The notes: generated by a model from the sequence alone, not told the origin. A stretch of DNA of 64,000 nt from Chitinophagales bacterium (GCA_013299105.1 JAAFJY010000001.1:266978-330977); one strand, 5' to 3'; shown: positions 8,899-18,582, counted from the first letter of the stretch. Made by a program: numbers and translations.

Positions 8899-8988
8899 TT
8901 TTCAATCGAGTCTTTTCTAATTCTTCTGTCATTGCGGTCGCATTTGGCGCGAACCATCCATGTTGTTAACATCAACTCAAACTGTTAC

Positions 8989-10359
8989 ATGAAAAAGTGC
9001 TGTTTTTTGATTTTGGGGATTTTGGCCATCTTTTCATTCCATTCCTGTACAGATTCTATTTTGGCAGGTAGCGATTTGCTGGATGATGATCTGGTGGATG
9101 TAGTTTCGGTGGATACGTTCAAAATCACTTCGGCTACACAGGCGGGGGATTCTTTGCGGACTTATAGTGTGATCGGTAACGAAGCTACTATTTTACAAAG
9201 TTTTGCACTTGGAAATTTTAATGATCCAATTTTTGGAAATACCCGTGCTTCTCTTTTTAGTCAATTTATCCCTGTTGAGAATGTACAGCCATTAAAGGAC
9301 TATACCCTCGACTCACTGGTTTTGGTTCTGCCTTACGAAAAAGGCCAGTTTTATGGAGCGACCGATGAACTTTTCTCCGTAGAGGTGCGTGAAATGGCGG
9401 ATTCCTTCAATTTTAGTAAGCGCTACTTTGCCACAGATGCTTTTCCAACCAAACCAACGATAGTAGGTAGTCGCTCCTTTGTACCCAACCAAGACAGCGT
9501 CACTGTATCGATCACCAATGGAGAGGTGAAAACCTCAAAAGTTCCGCCGCAAATGCGCATACGCTTGAGCGATGAATTTGCTCGTCGCCTCATTGGAATC
9601 GACACTGGAGCTTACCGCAACAACCTAAAATTCATCCAAGCGTTTTTTGGCCTTAACGTAAGGGTAACTTCCAGCAACCGCGCAATGATATCCGTTAACC
9701 TTGCTTCTCCCCAAAATTATGGCAGGGCAGGGCTGTACCTCTATTTGCGCTACGTCACTACCTCCGCAACCACCCGTCGCGAATACCGCTACTATCCCAG
9801 ATTTGCAGCCACTGCCAACATTGAACGCAATCGCAATAATTCATTGCTGGGCCAATACCTAAGTGGTGCTACTCCAACAGCCCAACAAGATTTTATTCTG
9901 GTACAAGGACAGGAGGGCAGCACTGGCGTATTGAAGTTTCCTGGCATCAAAAACCTGAAAAACGTTGTGGTCAATAAGGCAGAATTGACCATCAGGGCGG
10001 CCAATGCACCAGGTGACATTGCCAACCTATTCAATCCCAGCACCCAACTCGCGCTCTTTTTCAAAGACAGCGATGGCCGCCTGCGTTTGGTCAATGATTA
10101 TGCCATTGCGAATGAGAACCAAAACATCAAAGGCTTATTCGGCGGCAATTATGTATCCGGTACCAACAATGTACCCGGTACTTATACGTTCAACTTAAGC
10201 GCACACCTTGGTGAGGTCATGCAGGGCAAATACGCCCCTGAGCTATACATCAAAGCATTTCCTTTTGGTGAAAACACCAGTCGCAGCGTTTTGTACCGTG
10301 CGGATCACCCGGTGCACAAAGCGGTATTGCGTTTAGCTTATACCCAACTTAAAAATTGA
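8989..10359 (+). CDS. DUF4270 family lipoprotein
   Basis: The start at 8989 gives a lipoprotein signal (MKKCCFLILGILAIFSFHSC) with the acylated Cys at about residue 20, followed by TDSILAGSDLLDDD. The mature part of about 435 residues matches the DUF4270 pattern: a DTFKITSATQAGDSL region, FALGNFNDPIFGNTRASLFSQF, then predicted beta-strand segments to the end. The family is confined to Bacteroidota, is likely anchored in the outer membrane or periplasm, and has no established function. An upstream in-frame ATG at 8932 would add 19 residues and hide the signal peptide. Confidence 0.88.
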   Translation: MKKCCFLILGILAIFSFHSCTDSILAGSDLLDDDLVDVVSVDTFKITSATQAGDSLRTYSVIGNEATILQSFALGNFNDPIFGNTRASLFSQFIPVENVQPLKDYTLDSLVLVLPYEKGQFYGATDELFSVEVREMADSFNFSKRYFATDAFPTKPTIVGSRSFVPNQDSVTVSITNGEVKTSKVPPQMRIRLSDEFARRLIGIDTGAYRNNLKFIQAFFGLNVRVTSSNRAMISVNLASPQNYGRAGLYLYLRYVTTSATTRREYRYYPRFAATANIERNRNNSLLGQYLSGATPTAQQDFILVQGQEGSTGVLKFPGIKNLKNVVVNKAELTIRAANAPGDIANLFNPSTQLALFFKDSDGRLRLVNDYAIANENQNIKGLFGGNYVSGTNNVPGTYTFNLSAHLGEVMQGKYAPELYIKAFPFGENTSRSVLYRADHPVHKAVLRLAYTQLKN

Positions 10360-10383
10360 TAGGAAGGTCGAAGTCTATTGATT

Positions 10384-10544
10384 AGGCTTTATGTACATCA
10401 GATTTTTGAGTCAGAACAACGGAGTTTTTGGCTGATTGAGGCTTCTTTTTTAGCTCACAGCCCAGCTATGGGCTAAAAAAGAAACGAAAAGCAAGCGAAA
10501 AAGGCCCTGTCATGGTCAATTAATTTAATTGTTCATAAAGTCTA
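10384..10544. repeat. Family-2 inverted-repeat element, copy 1
   Basis: The ends TAGGCTTTATGTACA and TGTTCATAAAGTCTA form an imperfect inverted repeat. Inside is a strong hairpin (TTCTTTTTTAGC ... GCTAAAAAAGAA). A second copy with the same layout lies at 44105-44270. The element ends about 28 bp before the DUF4290 start codon. Confidence 0.7.
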
Positions 10545-10572
10545 TTATCTTGCAAGCTATATTCAATCAACA

Positions 10573-11295
10573 ATGAACAAAAGAGAAGCATTGGACATGA
10601 TGGAGTACAACTCTCAGAAGGATGAAGTCATCGTTCCAGAGTACGGCCGTAATGTCCAAAATATGATAAAGGTTGCCAAAGCCCAAACGGATCCAAGGGT
10701 ACGCCAAGTGATGGTGGACAAAATCGTCGATATGATGATGATGATGCACCCTCAAAATCGCAACATGGAGGATTACCGGGAGAAACTCTGGAAACACGTC
10801 TTTCGCATGGCTGGCTATGACCTGGACGTAGAAATCCCCATGGAGCATAGGCCCACCTTGGAAGAAGCCATGCGCAAACCAGATAAAGTGCCCTATCCAC
10901 AAATTGGCAAAGGCTACCGCCACTATGGCAATAATGTCAAACAATTGATCCACAAGGCCATTGAGATGGAAGATGGGGGCAAAAAAGAGGGTTTTGTAGG
11001 AACCATCGCCTCCTATATGAAACTGGCTTATCGTACCTGGAACAAGGAGCCTTTTGTAAGTGATCACATCATCAAGACCGATCTGGAACTCATGTCCGAC
11101 AGTCGTTTGAGCATCGATGACGAAACTGCCATCGAAAACCTCAGCCCTACGGATCTGCGTACCAGTAGCTCGAACAACCAAAACAACCGCCGCAGGAGCA
11201 CTCAAGGCAGTAGCAATAACCGCCGCAGCCAAAGCGGTGGTCGTTCGTTCAAATCTGGTGCTGGCAGTGGAGGTTTCAAGCGCAAGCGCAAATAA
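10573..11295 (+). CDS. DUF4290 family protein
   Basis: The 240-aa protein matches DUF4290, a Bacteroidota-specific cytoplasmic family of unknown role. The conserved part (residues 1-190) contains YNSQKDEVIVPEYGRNVQNM, a Met-rich helix (DKIVDMMMMMHPQNR) and WNKEPFVSDHI. The last about 45 residues are a low-complexity tail rich in Asn, Arg, Ser and Gly (NRRRS, NNRRSQSGGRS, ending KRKRK). Such a tail could bind nucleic acid, although that is inference. It lies directly upstream of murA, separated by a terminator-like hairpin. Confidence 0.88.
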   Translation: MNKREALDMMEYNSQKDEVIVPEYGRNVQNMIKVAKAQTDPRVRQVMVDKIVDMMMMMHPQNRNMEDYREKLWKHVFRMAGYDLDVEIPMEHRPTLEEAMRKPDKVPYPQIGKGYRHYGNNVKQLIHKAIEMEDGGKKEGFVGTIASYMKLAYRTWNKEPFVSDHIIKTDLELMSDSRLSIDDETAIENLSPTDLRTSSSNNQNNRRRSTQGSSNNRRSQSGGRSFKSGAGSGGFKRKRK

Positions 11296-11323
11296 AGTTT
11301 CAGGACCGTGTTCCTGAATTCAG

Positions 11324-11366
11324 CCCTGCTTCAGCTAATCAAGTTGCTGAAGCAGGGTTTTCTTTT
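11324..11366 (+). terminator. Rho-independent terminator
   Basis: A perfect 12-bp stem CCCTGCTTCAGC / GCTGAAGCAGGG (11324-11335 and 11346-11357) with a 10-base loop is followed by TTTTCTTTT. It lies between the DUF4290 stop and the murA start, so the two genes are probably separate transcripts or linked by partial read-through. Confidence 0.85.
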
Positions 11367-11388
11367 CAAGTAAACATTAGCAGCATAA

Positions 11389-12699
11389 ATGATCCTCGAC
11401 GCATTTGAAGTCATCGGTGGCCAGTCATTGTCTGGTGAAATCATTCCGCAAGGTGCCAAAAACGAAGCCTTGCAAGTACTTTGTGCACCCTTACTGACCC
11501 CTGAAAAAGTAACGATTGCCAATGTACCCCAGATCCACGATGTCATTTTATTGATCGAATTGTTGGAAGGATTAGGCGTTAAAATTGAGCGCATCAAGGA
11601 TGACACTTATGTTTTCCAGGCGGATCAAATTGATTTGCCATATTTACATTCTGAGGCGTTTTTGCAAAAGGCAGCTAAAATTCGTGGTTCAGTCATGTTG
11701 ATTGGCCCACTGCTCGCCCGCTTTGGCAAAGCATTTTTGCCCAAACCCGGTGGCGACAAAATTGGCCGACGCAGGTTGGATACTCACTTTTTGGGCTTGC
11801 AGAGCCTCGGTGCGGAGTTCAAGTTCGACACAGATCTCAATGTGTATTATGTAGAATCCAGTGGGCTCAAAGGTGGCTACCTGCTCATGGACGAAATATC
11901 AGTAACAGGTACTGCCAACGTGGTGATGGCCGCTGTGTTGGCCAAAGGCACAACCACCATTTACAACGCGGCCTGCGAGCCCTATGTACAACAATTGTGC
12001 AAACTGCTCAATCGCATGGGAGCCCGGATCGAAGGCATTGGCTCCAACCTTTTGCGCATTGAGGGCGTTGAGCACTTGGGTGGTGCTGAACACCGCATGT
12101 TGCCGGACATGATCGAGGTGGGTAGTTTCATTGGCATGGCAGCCATGACCCAATCCAGCCTGACCATCAAACAAGCCGGGGTTGAAGACCTGGGCATTAT
12201 TCCCAGGGTTTTCGAGCGATTAGGCATTGAGCTTCAGATCCAAGGCGATGACATCTATGTGCCTGCAATGGAGCATTATGAAATTCAAAGTTTCATCGAT
12301 GGCTCGATCATGACCATTTATGATGCCCCTTGGCCGGGTTTTACCCCCGACCTCATGAGCATCATTCTGGTGGTGGCAACCCAAGCACGAGGTAGTGTAT
12401 TGATCCATCAAAAAATGTTTGAAAGCCGCTTGTTCTTCGTGGATAAACTCATCGACATGGGCGCACAAATCATCCTCTGCGACCCACACCGGGCTACCGT
12501 AATCGGCTTGGATCGCCGCCAACCCTTACGCGGTATCCAGATGACCTCTCCCGATATTCGCGCAGGCGTGGCTTTGCTGATTGCTGCTTTATCGGCCAAG
12601 GGGCGCAGTGTTATCCACAACGTGAACCAGATTGACCGCGGATACCAGTTTATTGAACAACGTTTAAAAGCCGTAGGTGCTCAAATTCAGCGCTTATGA
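11389..12699 (+). CDS. murA: UDP-GlcNAc enolpyruvyl transferase, Asp active-site variant
   Basis: MurA transfers enolpyruvate from PEP to UDP-GlcNAc, the first committed step of peptidoglycan synthesis. The 436-aa length and the motifs are normal: GGQSLSGEIIPQGAKNEALQVLC (substrate Lys-Asn) at the start, MDEISVTGTANVVMAA, DMIEVGSFIGMAA, and GVALLIAALSAKG near the end. The active-site loop reads KPGGDKIGRRRLDTH, with Asp at residue 123 (codon 11755-11757) where most enzymes have the Cys that fosfomycin alkylates. Natural Cys-to-Asp enzymes are known to work and to resist fosfomycin. Its last 4 bases overlap the DUF4286 start. Confidence 0.96.
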   Translation: MILDAFEVIGGQSLSGEIIPQGAKNEALQVLCAPLLTPEKVTIANVPQIHDVILLIELLEGLGVKIERIKDDTYVFQADQIDLPYLHSEAFLQKAAKIRGSVMLIGPLLARFGKAFLPKPGGDKIGRRRLDTHFLGLQSLGAEFKFDTDLNVYYVESSGLKGGYLLMDEISVTGTANVVMAAVLAKGTTTIYNAACEPYVQQLCKLLNRMGARIEGIGSNLLRIEGVEHLGGAEHRMLPDMIEVGSFIGMAAMTQSSLTIKQAGVEDLGIIPRVFERLGIELQIQGDDIYVPAMEHYEIQSFIDGSIMTIYDAPWPGFTPDLMSIILVVATQARGSVLIHQKMFESRLFFVDKLIDMGAQIILCDPHRATVIGLDRRQPLRGIQMTSPDIRAGVALLIAALSAKGRSVIHNVNQIDRGYQFIEQRLKAVGAQIQRL

Positions 12700-12995
12700 T
12701 CGTCTATAATACTACCTTTAAGTTGGAAAAATCAGTTCAGGCCGAGTGGCTGAATTGGATGAAAACAGTCCACATTCCCGATATTCTGGAATGCCAGCAA
12801 GTACTGGACTACCGCATTTTTCGGCTCTTACTCGCCGACGATGAGGGTGATACCTATGCCGTGCAGTTGTATTTCCCCGACATGGCAGCCTTTGAAGACT
12901 ACTACCGCTCCGATGGCATCTTGCACCTACGCATATTGGTGGACCGATATAAAGATCGCTATGTATCTTTTAGTACTTTGATGTTGGAGGTGTAG
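12696..12995 (+). CDS. DUF4286 family protein
   Basis: This 99-aa protein begins MIVYNTTFKLEKSVQAEWLNWM and contains HIPDILECQQVLDYRIFRLL and VDRYKDRYVSFSTLMLEV. It matches DUF4286, which has a ferredoxin-like (dimeric alpha/beta barrel) appearance and no established function. The start codon overlaps the murA stop (ATGA at 12696-12699), so the two are translationally coupled. No terminator separates them. Confidence 0.88.
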   Translation: MIVYNTTFKLEKSVQAEWLNWMKTVHIPDILECQQVLDYRIFRLLLADDEGDTYAVQLYFPDMAAFEDYYRSDGILHLRILVDRYKDRYVSFSTLMLEV

Positions 12996-13347
12996 TGAAA
13001 GTTTAAAGGTTGAAAAGTTGAAGAGTTGAAGAGCCGGGCTGATGCGAAAGTTTATGCAGTTCCGTCTTATACTCAACCACCATAGGTTTTGTGCATTTCA
13101 ATCTAATGTTCTAATGTCATGGCCCACCCAGAGCGTGACACGGTACGCCATTTTGAAGACATTTTGCTTGCCTTTGCTACCACAATGCCAGCCCTACGGG
13201 CTTTTTTTACTCAAAAAACCGCGTAGCGGTGCCATTATGGTAGAAAAAAGCGGGGCATAGTCGTCTCAGAACCGCGTAGCGGTGGCATTGTTTGAATTCT
13301 TATGATTTTATGATTTGCACAAAATCAGTAGTGGCCGAGTATAGTAA
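12996..13347. other. Gene-free spacer with short repeats
   Basis: The spacer opens with GTTGAAAAGTTGAAGAGTTGAAG, a low-complexity word similar to one at 59740-59775. It contains a short hairpin followed by T residues (AGCCC-TAC-GGGCT, then TTTTTT, 13190-13208) that could terminate murA transcription. There are also two direct copies of AACCGCGTAGCGGTGCCATT (13217-13236, and 13270-13289 with one mismatch), each with a small internal palindrome. I see no convincing gene. Confidence 0.6.
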
Positions 13348-13663
13348 TGGTTCAAAAATAAACCTTACCAATTTTTTAATTGCTAGTTGTCAACATCATG
13401 GTCAACGTCGTACTGGAAATCCGTAAGAAAGGGTGTGAAGTGTGTAAGTGTGAGTTCGGGTGTGGGGGCTTCGAGATTAAGTTTAGTCTCCAATTGAAAA
13501 CCAGGTTTCTTCACACTCAAACCCACACAAGCACACCCAAACCCAATTTTATCCGTGTTTCCAACCAGCACCGCGTGCTGTGTCAAGCTCCGCATGAAGC
13601 GGGGGCATAATTTATAAAGTAAGCAGTTGCGATTTGGTAAGGTTTATTCGTGGCTTGTCACTT
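13348..13663. repeat. Family-3 inverted-repeat element, copy 2 (expanded)
   Basis: The ends TGGTTCAAAAATAAACCTTA and TTTGGTAAGGTTTATTCG are inverted, and the core GGTCAACGTCGTACTGGAAAT is as in copy 1 (3892-4069). This copy is about 140 bp longer because it holds a GTGTG-rich stretch (13430-13470) and a CACAC-rich stretch (13511-13545) that could pair. The right end lies about 70 bp upstream of the oxoprolinase start. Confidence 0.65.
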
Positions 13664-13734
13664 ATCATCGTCTTGCGTTATCGTTCAATCTCAAATTTTC
13701 TAAGCCGCTCCCATTTTTCCCTATTTTCGCAACC

Positions 13735-16700
13735 ATGAAAAAATGGCAAATCTGGATCGACACGGGGGGCACTTTCACCGACTGCATCGCCCAAAATCCA
13801 CAGGGCAATATCGAGCGCAGGAAAGTCCTGAGCAGTGGACGCTTGAGGGCTGAAATTCGGCAAGAAGGGCAACGGTATTTCTTGAATCAGCGCTGGGGTT
13901 TTCAACGCGACATTTTAATAGGTTATACCTTATCTCTGTGTAGCGAACCCGACATGCCCAGGGCCAAAGTACTGGCTTTTGATCCTCAAAACGACGAGAT
14001 TTGGCTGGATACTGCCCTTGACTTGTCCTCTGGGCCCCAAACTTGCGACTTCAGCGCAGGAGAAGAGGCCCCAGTGCTCGGCATCCGGCTGTTGACCCAA
14101 ATGGCGCTCCACGAAGCCTTGCCCGCCATCGAACTCCGCCTGGGTTTTACCAAAGGCACCAACGCCTTGCTGGAGCGCAAAGGTGCAAAGGTAGCCTTAC
14201 TGATCACCAAAGGCTTCGCCGACCTGCCCTGGATCGGCACCCAGCAAAGGCCCGACCTTTTTCAACTCAACATCCCCGATCCGCAGGTTTTGTACGAACA
14301 GGTTTTTGAAGTAAACGAACGCGTCAGTGCCCAAGGCGAAGTACTCGAAAACTTGAGCCTCAGCGAAATTGAAGACCTGATTTTAGCCGTAAAAAATAGC
14401 AAGGTTGACGCAGTGGCCGTGGCCTTGTTGCACAGTTACCGCTACCCTGAACACGAGTTGGCACTTGGGGCAGCTTTGCAAAATGCAGGCATCCGTTTCG
14501 TCTCTCTTTCGCACCAACTCAGCCCTGGCATCAAACTGCTTTCGCGGGCTCAAACCGCCTTGGTGGATGCTTACCTGGCCCCCATTCTCGACGCCTATTT
14601 GCGCAATATCCAGGTCACTTTGGCCCAAAGTGGGGGCAGTTTGCGCATCATGAGCAGCGCAGGAGGCTTGGTCAGCTTTGAACAGTTTCGAGCCAAAGAC
14701 AGCCTGCTCAGTGGACCTGCCGGGGGCATCGTTGGCGCGGCAGACATTGCCCGACAAATGGGTTTTCAGGGCGTGTTGACCCTCGACATGGGTGGCACCA
14801 GCACCGATACCGCCCGTTACGATGGTGCTTTTGATTACCGCTTTTACACCAAAATCGACGATTTAGATTTACAAATTCCAGCCCTGTCCATTGAGACCGT
14901 GGCCGCAGGTGGTGGTTCAATTTGTTATTTTGACGGTCAAAAACTTTGCGTAGGCCCCGAAAGCGCAGGAGCCAAACCCGGCCCAGCCTGCTACGGCACT
15001 GGCGGCCCCCTATGCATCAGCGACGTGAACCTGCTTTTGGGCAAAATGAGCCCTGCCGCAATGAACATCCCTATCGACTTCAATGCTGCAAGACAGCGTT
15101 TGCAGGAAATTCAAGCCCAAATCCAAGACCAAACTGGCCAGTTTTACCCCGAAGAAGCACTACTAAAGGGTTTTGAAAGCATCGCCGACGAAAAAATGGC
15201 CGAGGCCATTCGCCGTATTTCGGTAGCTCGAGGCTTCAATCCAGCTGATTATGCCTTGTTGGCTTTTGGTGGAGCAGGCGGTATGCACGCTTGCAAAATC
15301 GCAGACTTACTGGGTATTCAGCAAGTGATTGTACCTTACGATGGGGGCTTACTTAGCGCATACGGCATCGGCCAGGCTGCGGTGGAACGATTGGCCGCAT
15401 TCAGTGTTTTACAAAAATGGGAGGAGGCCAAAACTCAATTGCCAAAACTATTGGAGCAACTGAAAAATCAAGCTTTTGAGGATTTGGAAAAAGAAGGCTT
15501 CGGGGTAGCTGAAGTGGGCATCCGGCAAGTTTTGCTTTATCTTCGCTTTGTGGGGCAGGAGAGCAGCCTGGAAGTGCCTTTGTCACTTGGTGAATCCGAG
15601 CCAGTAAGTCAATGGGCCCAAATTGAAGCGAATTTCCACCACAAATACCAGGCTCTTTTTGGCTATGTCCCCAAAAATCGCTCCCTCGAATGGGAAAGCA
15701 TCCGGGTTTTGGCGGCAGGACAGGCACAAAGGGCGGCTTATCACATCCCATTGTCTTCCCGTGCCTGGAATGATGAAAAAACGACCCATTTGCGCTGGAA
15801 AGACTTAGCCCCTGGGCAAAAATTTAATGGCCCATTGGTTTTATACAATGACTATGGCACCAGCTATTTGCCAGTAGATTGGACCCTGGAAATCCACGCC
15901 ACAGGCAATGCCTTGCTGCGCAAAAAAAGCAGCAGTACAATCCCAAGCGAAAGCCAAGGAGAGGCCATCGAGCTTGAGTTGTTCAGCAATCGGTTTACCG
16001 CCATTGCTGAGGAAATGGGCGCACAATTGCAACGCACCGCATTTTCGGTCAACGTGAAGGAACGCCTCGATTTTTCCTGTGCAGTACTTGATGCCGAGGG
16101 CAACTTGCTGGTCAATGCGCCGCATATTCCGGTGCATTTGGGCAGTTTGGGCATTTGTACCCGTTTGGTCAAAGCCAAGATTGAGATCGGCCCTGGCGAT
16201 GTAGTCATCGTCAATCACCCCAAGTACGGCGGCTCGCACCTGCCTGATGTGACCTTGGTTAGCGGGGTGTTCAACGCCCAAAAAGAATGCCTGGCTTACT
16301 TGGTCAACCGAGCGCACCACGCCGAAATTGGGGGCAAAAAACCAGGTTCCATGCCCCCGGATGCGACCTGCCTGGAAGAAGAAGGCGTGGCTTTTTTGCC
16401 TACTTACCTGGTCAAAAATGGAGTGACGCAGTGGGAAGCGATTGAAGTCCAACTCACCAGCGCCAAATACCCCAGCCGCGCCCTGGCCGAAAACCTGGCC
16501 GACCTGCACGCGGCCTTGGCAGCTTTGTACAATGGGGAAGCAGCTTTTTTGACCTTGGTGGAAAAACACAGCGAAGCAAAGGTGAGATACTACATGCAAG
16601 CTTTGCAAAAACAAGCCAAGGATACCCTGAAAAATGCCCTCCAGCCCTGGCTGAACCAGACCTTGAGCGCCGAAGAATGCCTGGACGATGACCGAAAAAT

Positions 16701-17490
16701 TGCCTTGGAGATTGTGGTCAATCCCGATCAACTAAAGATCGATTTTCGCGGTTCCGGTGAGCCGCATCCACACAATTTGAATGCGAATATTTCGATCATT
16801 TACAGCGCGGTAATTTATGTGCTGCGCCTGATCTGTGGCCAAAAAATGGCCCTCAACGATGGCCTGATGAGCCAGGTGGAAATCATTTTGCCAGACAACA
16901 GTTTTTTACACCCCCAATTTGCCGACGATCCTGCCCAATGCCCAGCTGTGGTGGGCGGCAATACCGAAATCAGCCAAAGGGTGGTGGATACTTTGCTCAA
17001 AGCTTTTGGTTTGGCAGCTTGCAGCCAAGGTACAATGAACAACTTCCTTTTTGGCGACGCAACTTTTGGTTATTACGAAACCATTGGCGGTGGTGCAGGA
17101 GCCGGGCCAAATTTCAAAGGCCGCTCGGCAGTGCACCAACACATGACCAATACCCGCATCACCGACCCTGAGGATTTGGAGTTGCGCTATCCGGTGCGTT
17201 TAAGGCGATTTGCCATCCGCCCGGGCTCTGGTGGAAAGGGGCAGTTTAAGGGTGGCGACGGAATATTGCGCGAGTTCGAGTTCCTAAAACCCTTAGATTT
17301 GACTTTCATCGGGCAACATCGGGTGCAAAGACCTTATGCCTTGGCTGGCGGCGAACCCGGCCAAACTGGCCAGCAAACCCTACTGCGAAAAGATGGCACC
17401 ATCGAATCCTTGGCCGGCGTAGCCACTTGTCAAGTCCTGCCCGGAGACCGCATCGTCATTGAAACACCAGGTGGTGGTGGGTATGGGTAA
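13735..17490 (+). CDS. 5-oxoprolinase, fused HyuA/HyuB type
   Basis: This is a single-chain enzyme of the hydantoinase/oxoprolinase family that probably opens 5-oxoproline to glutamate with ATP. The start at 13735 (MKKWQIWIDTGGTFTD) puts the HyuA N-terminal motif at residue 8, while an ATG at 13627 adds 36 residues of repeat-derived sequence. The HyuA part (1-700) shows GFTKGTNALLERKGAK, SGPAGGIVGAA and LTLDMGGTSTDTARYDG. The HyuB part (about 740-1250) shows AIAEEMGAQLQRTAFSVNVKER, VNHPKYGGSHLPDVTLV and the Gly-rich end GGGGYG. The length of 1251 aa is close to fused eukaryotic-type oxoprolinases. A hydantoinase or acetophenone-carboxylase substrate is less likely. Confidence 0.9.
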   Translation: MKKWQIWIDTGGTFTDCIAQNPQGNIERRKVLSSGRLRAEIRQEGQRYFLNQRWGFQRDILIGYTLSLCSEPDMPRAKVLAFDPQNDEIWLDTALDLSSGPQTCDFSAGEEAPVLGIRLLTQMALHEALPAIELRLGFTKGTNALLERKGAKVALLITKGFADLPWIGTQQRPDLFQLNIPDPQVLYEQVFEVNERVSAQGEVLENLSLSEIEDLILAVKNSKVDAVAVALLHSYRYPEHELALGAALQNAGIRFVSLSHQLSPGIKLLSRAQTALVDAYLAPILDAYLRNIQVTLAQSGGSLRIMSSAGGLVSFEQFRAKDSLLSGPAGGIVGAADIARQMGFQGVLTLDMGGTSTDTARYDGAFDYRFYTKIDDLDLQIPALSIETVAAGGGSICYFDGQKLCVGPESAGAKPGPACYGTGGPLCISDVNLLLGKMSPAAMNIPIDFNAARQRLQEIQAQIQDQTGQFYPEEALLKGFESIADEKMAEAIRRISVARGFNPADYALLAFGGAGGMHACKIADLLGIQQVIVPYDGGLLSAYGIGQAAVERLAAFSVLQKWEEAKTQLPKLLEQLKNQAFEDLEKEGFGVAEVGIRQVLLYLRFVGQESSLEVPLSLGESEPVSQWAQIEANFHHKYQALFGYVPKNRSLEWESIRVLAAGQAQRAAYHIPLSSRAWNDEKTTHLRWKDLAPGQKFNGPLVLYNDYGTSYLPVDWTLEIHATGNALLRKKSSSTIPSESQGEAIELELFSNRFTAIAEEMGAQLQRTAFSVNVKERLDFSCAVLDAEGNLLVNAPHIPVHLGSLGICTRLVKAKIEIGPGDVVIVNHPKYGGSHLPDVTLVSGVFNAQKECLAYLVNRAHHAEIGGKKPGSMPPDATCLEEEGVAFLPTYLVKNGVTQWEAIEVQLTSAKYPSRALAENLADLHAALAALYNGEAAFLTLVEKHSEAKVRYYMQALQKQAKDTLKNALQPWLNQTLSAEECLDDDRKIALEIVVNPDQLKIDFRGSGEPHPHNLNANISIIYSAVIYVLRLICGQKMALNDGLMSQVEIILPDNSFLHPQFADDPAQCPAVVGGNTEISQRVVDTLLKAFGLAACSQGTMNNFLFGDATFGYYETIGGGAGAGPNFKGRSAVHQHMTNTRITDPEDLELRYPVRLRRFAIRPGSGGKGQFKGGDGILREFEFLKPLDLTFIGQHRVQRPYALAGGEPGQTGQQTLLRKDGTIESLAGVATCQVLPGDRIVIETPGGGGYG

Positions 17491-17586
17491 GCGTATCTGA
17501 AGGAAAGTGTGGTAATGTCTTGCAAAGCTCATAATTTTGTCTCCCCAAAGGGCGTTGAGCTATACTTTTACTCAAAATCGAAGAAC

Positions 17587-18582
17587 ATGCGCTTGCGTAC
17601 CATATATCCTCTTGTAATACTCCTTTTGGTGGTTTTGGCCTGCGGCAAAAACGAAAAAGCCCCAAGCGATCAAAACCGCGATCCCGAGCTGGAAAAAATC
17701 AACCAGGCGATCAAAAATAGCCCGGAGAATCCCGAATTGTACTTCAAAAGGGCCAACCTGTACTACGATCGAGACGGTTTTGACGAAGCCATTCAAGACC
17801 TCAACCATGCCCTGCGCTACGATTCTACCGAGGCCCGCTACCTACACTTGTTGGCTGACGTTTACCTGGATTATTTTAAGTCTTACCAGGCCTTGAAGGT
17901 GATGGAAAAAGCTGCCCAATTGCACCCTGAACGGATTCCAACCCTGCTCAAATTAAGTGAATTTCAACAAATCCTTAAGCTTTACGAGCCTTCGATGAAA
18001 ACCCTGGATCAAATTTTAAAACTCGACCCCAGCAATGCCGAAGCTTACTTCATGTTTGGCATGAATTTTAAAGAATTAGGCGATACCGCTCGATCCATCA
18101 ACAGTTTTCAAACCGCAGTAGAAAACGATCCGGACCTGATCGACGGCTGGATCAACCTGGGTCACCTGCAAGCAGCCTTGGGCAACAAAATTGCTGGACA
18201 ATATTACGAAACGGCCACTCGGATCGACCCCAAAAATCTCAATGCCCTGCACGCCAAGGGATATTATTTGCAGAGCATTGGCGAGCTGAACAAATCCTTG
18301 CAGGTATTCAAAAAAATGGCCAAAGTAGATCCAGAGTATACCGATGCCTATTTCAATGCAGGCTTATTGTTGATGGATTTGGATTCGCTGCCCGCTGCGT
18401 ATGAACAGTTCAACCAGGCTTTGGAAACTTCGCCTGTGCACATCCAATCTTTTTACTATCGCGGGCTTTGTGCCGAAATGCAAGGCCAGAAAACCCAGGC
18501 CAGAAAAGATTTTGAGCAAGCCCTGCGCCTGGCCCCGGATTATCAGAAAGCCAAAGAAGCAATGGCACGGGTGGGAGGGTAA
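17587..18582 (+). CDS. TPR-repeat lipoprotein
   Basis: The start at 17587 gives a lipoprotein signal (MRLRTIYPLVILLLVVLAC) with Cys at about residue 19. The mature protein is a run of tetratricopeptide repeats: PELYFKRANLYYDRDGFDEA, ARYLHLLADVYLDYFKSYQA, DGWINLGHLQAALGN and HIQSFYYRGLCAEMQGQ. There are about seven or eight units in 331 aa. It is probably a periplasm-facing scaffold for protein-protein contacts. It follows the oxoprolinase gene by about 100 bp on the same strand, but a functional link is not obvious. Confidence 0.85.
   Translation: MRLRTIYPLVILLLVVLACGKNEKAPSDQNRDPELEKINQAIKNSPENPELYFKRANLYYDRDGFDEAIQDLNHALRYDSTEARYLHLLADVYLDYFKSYQALKVMEKAAQLHPERIPTLLKLSEFQQILKLYEPSMKTLDQILKLDPSNAEAYFMFGMNFKELGDTARSINSFQTAVENDPDLIDGWINLGHLQAALGNKIAGQYYETATRIDPKNLNALHAKGYYLQSIGELNKSLQVFKKMAKVDPEYTDAYFNAGLLLMDLDSLPAAYEQFNQALETSPVHIQSFYYRGLCAEMQGQKTQARKDFEQALRLAPDYQKAKEAMARVGG

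Noticed and set aside
13042-13260. A 72-codon frame in the spacer after DUF4286
   Set aside because: It runs across short direct repeats and a hairpin, has no family likeness and no coding-like composition.
15841-16731. A 296-codon frame antisense to the oxoprolinase gene
   Set aside because: It lies inside the conserved HyuB part and has no motif of its own.
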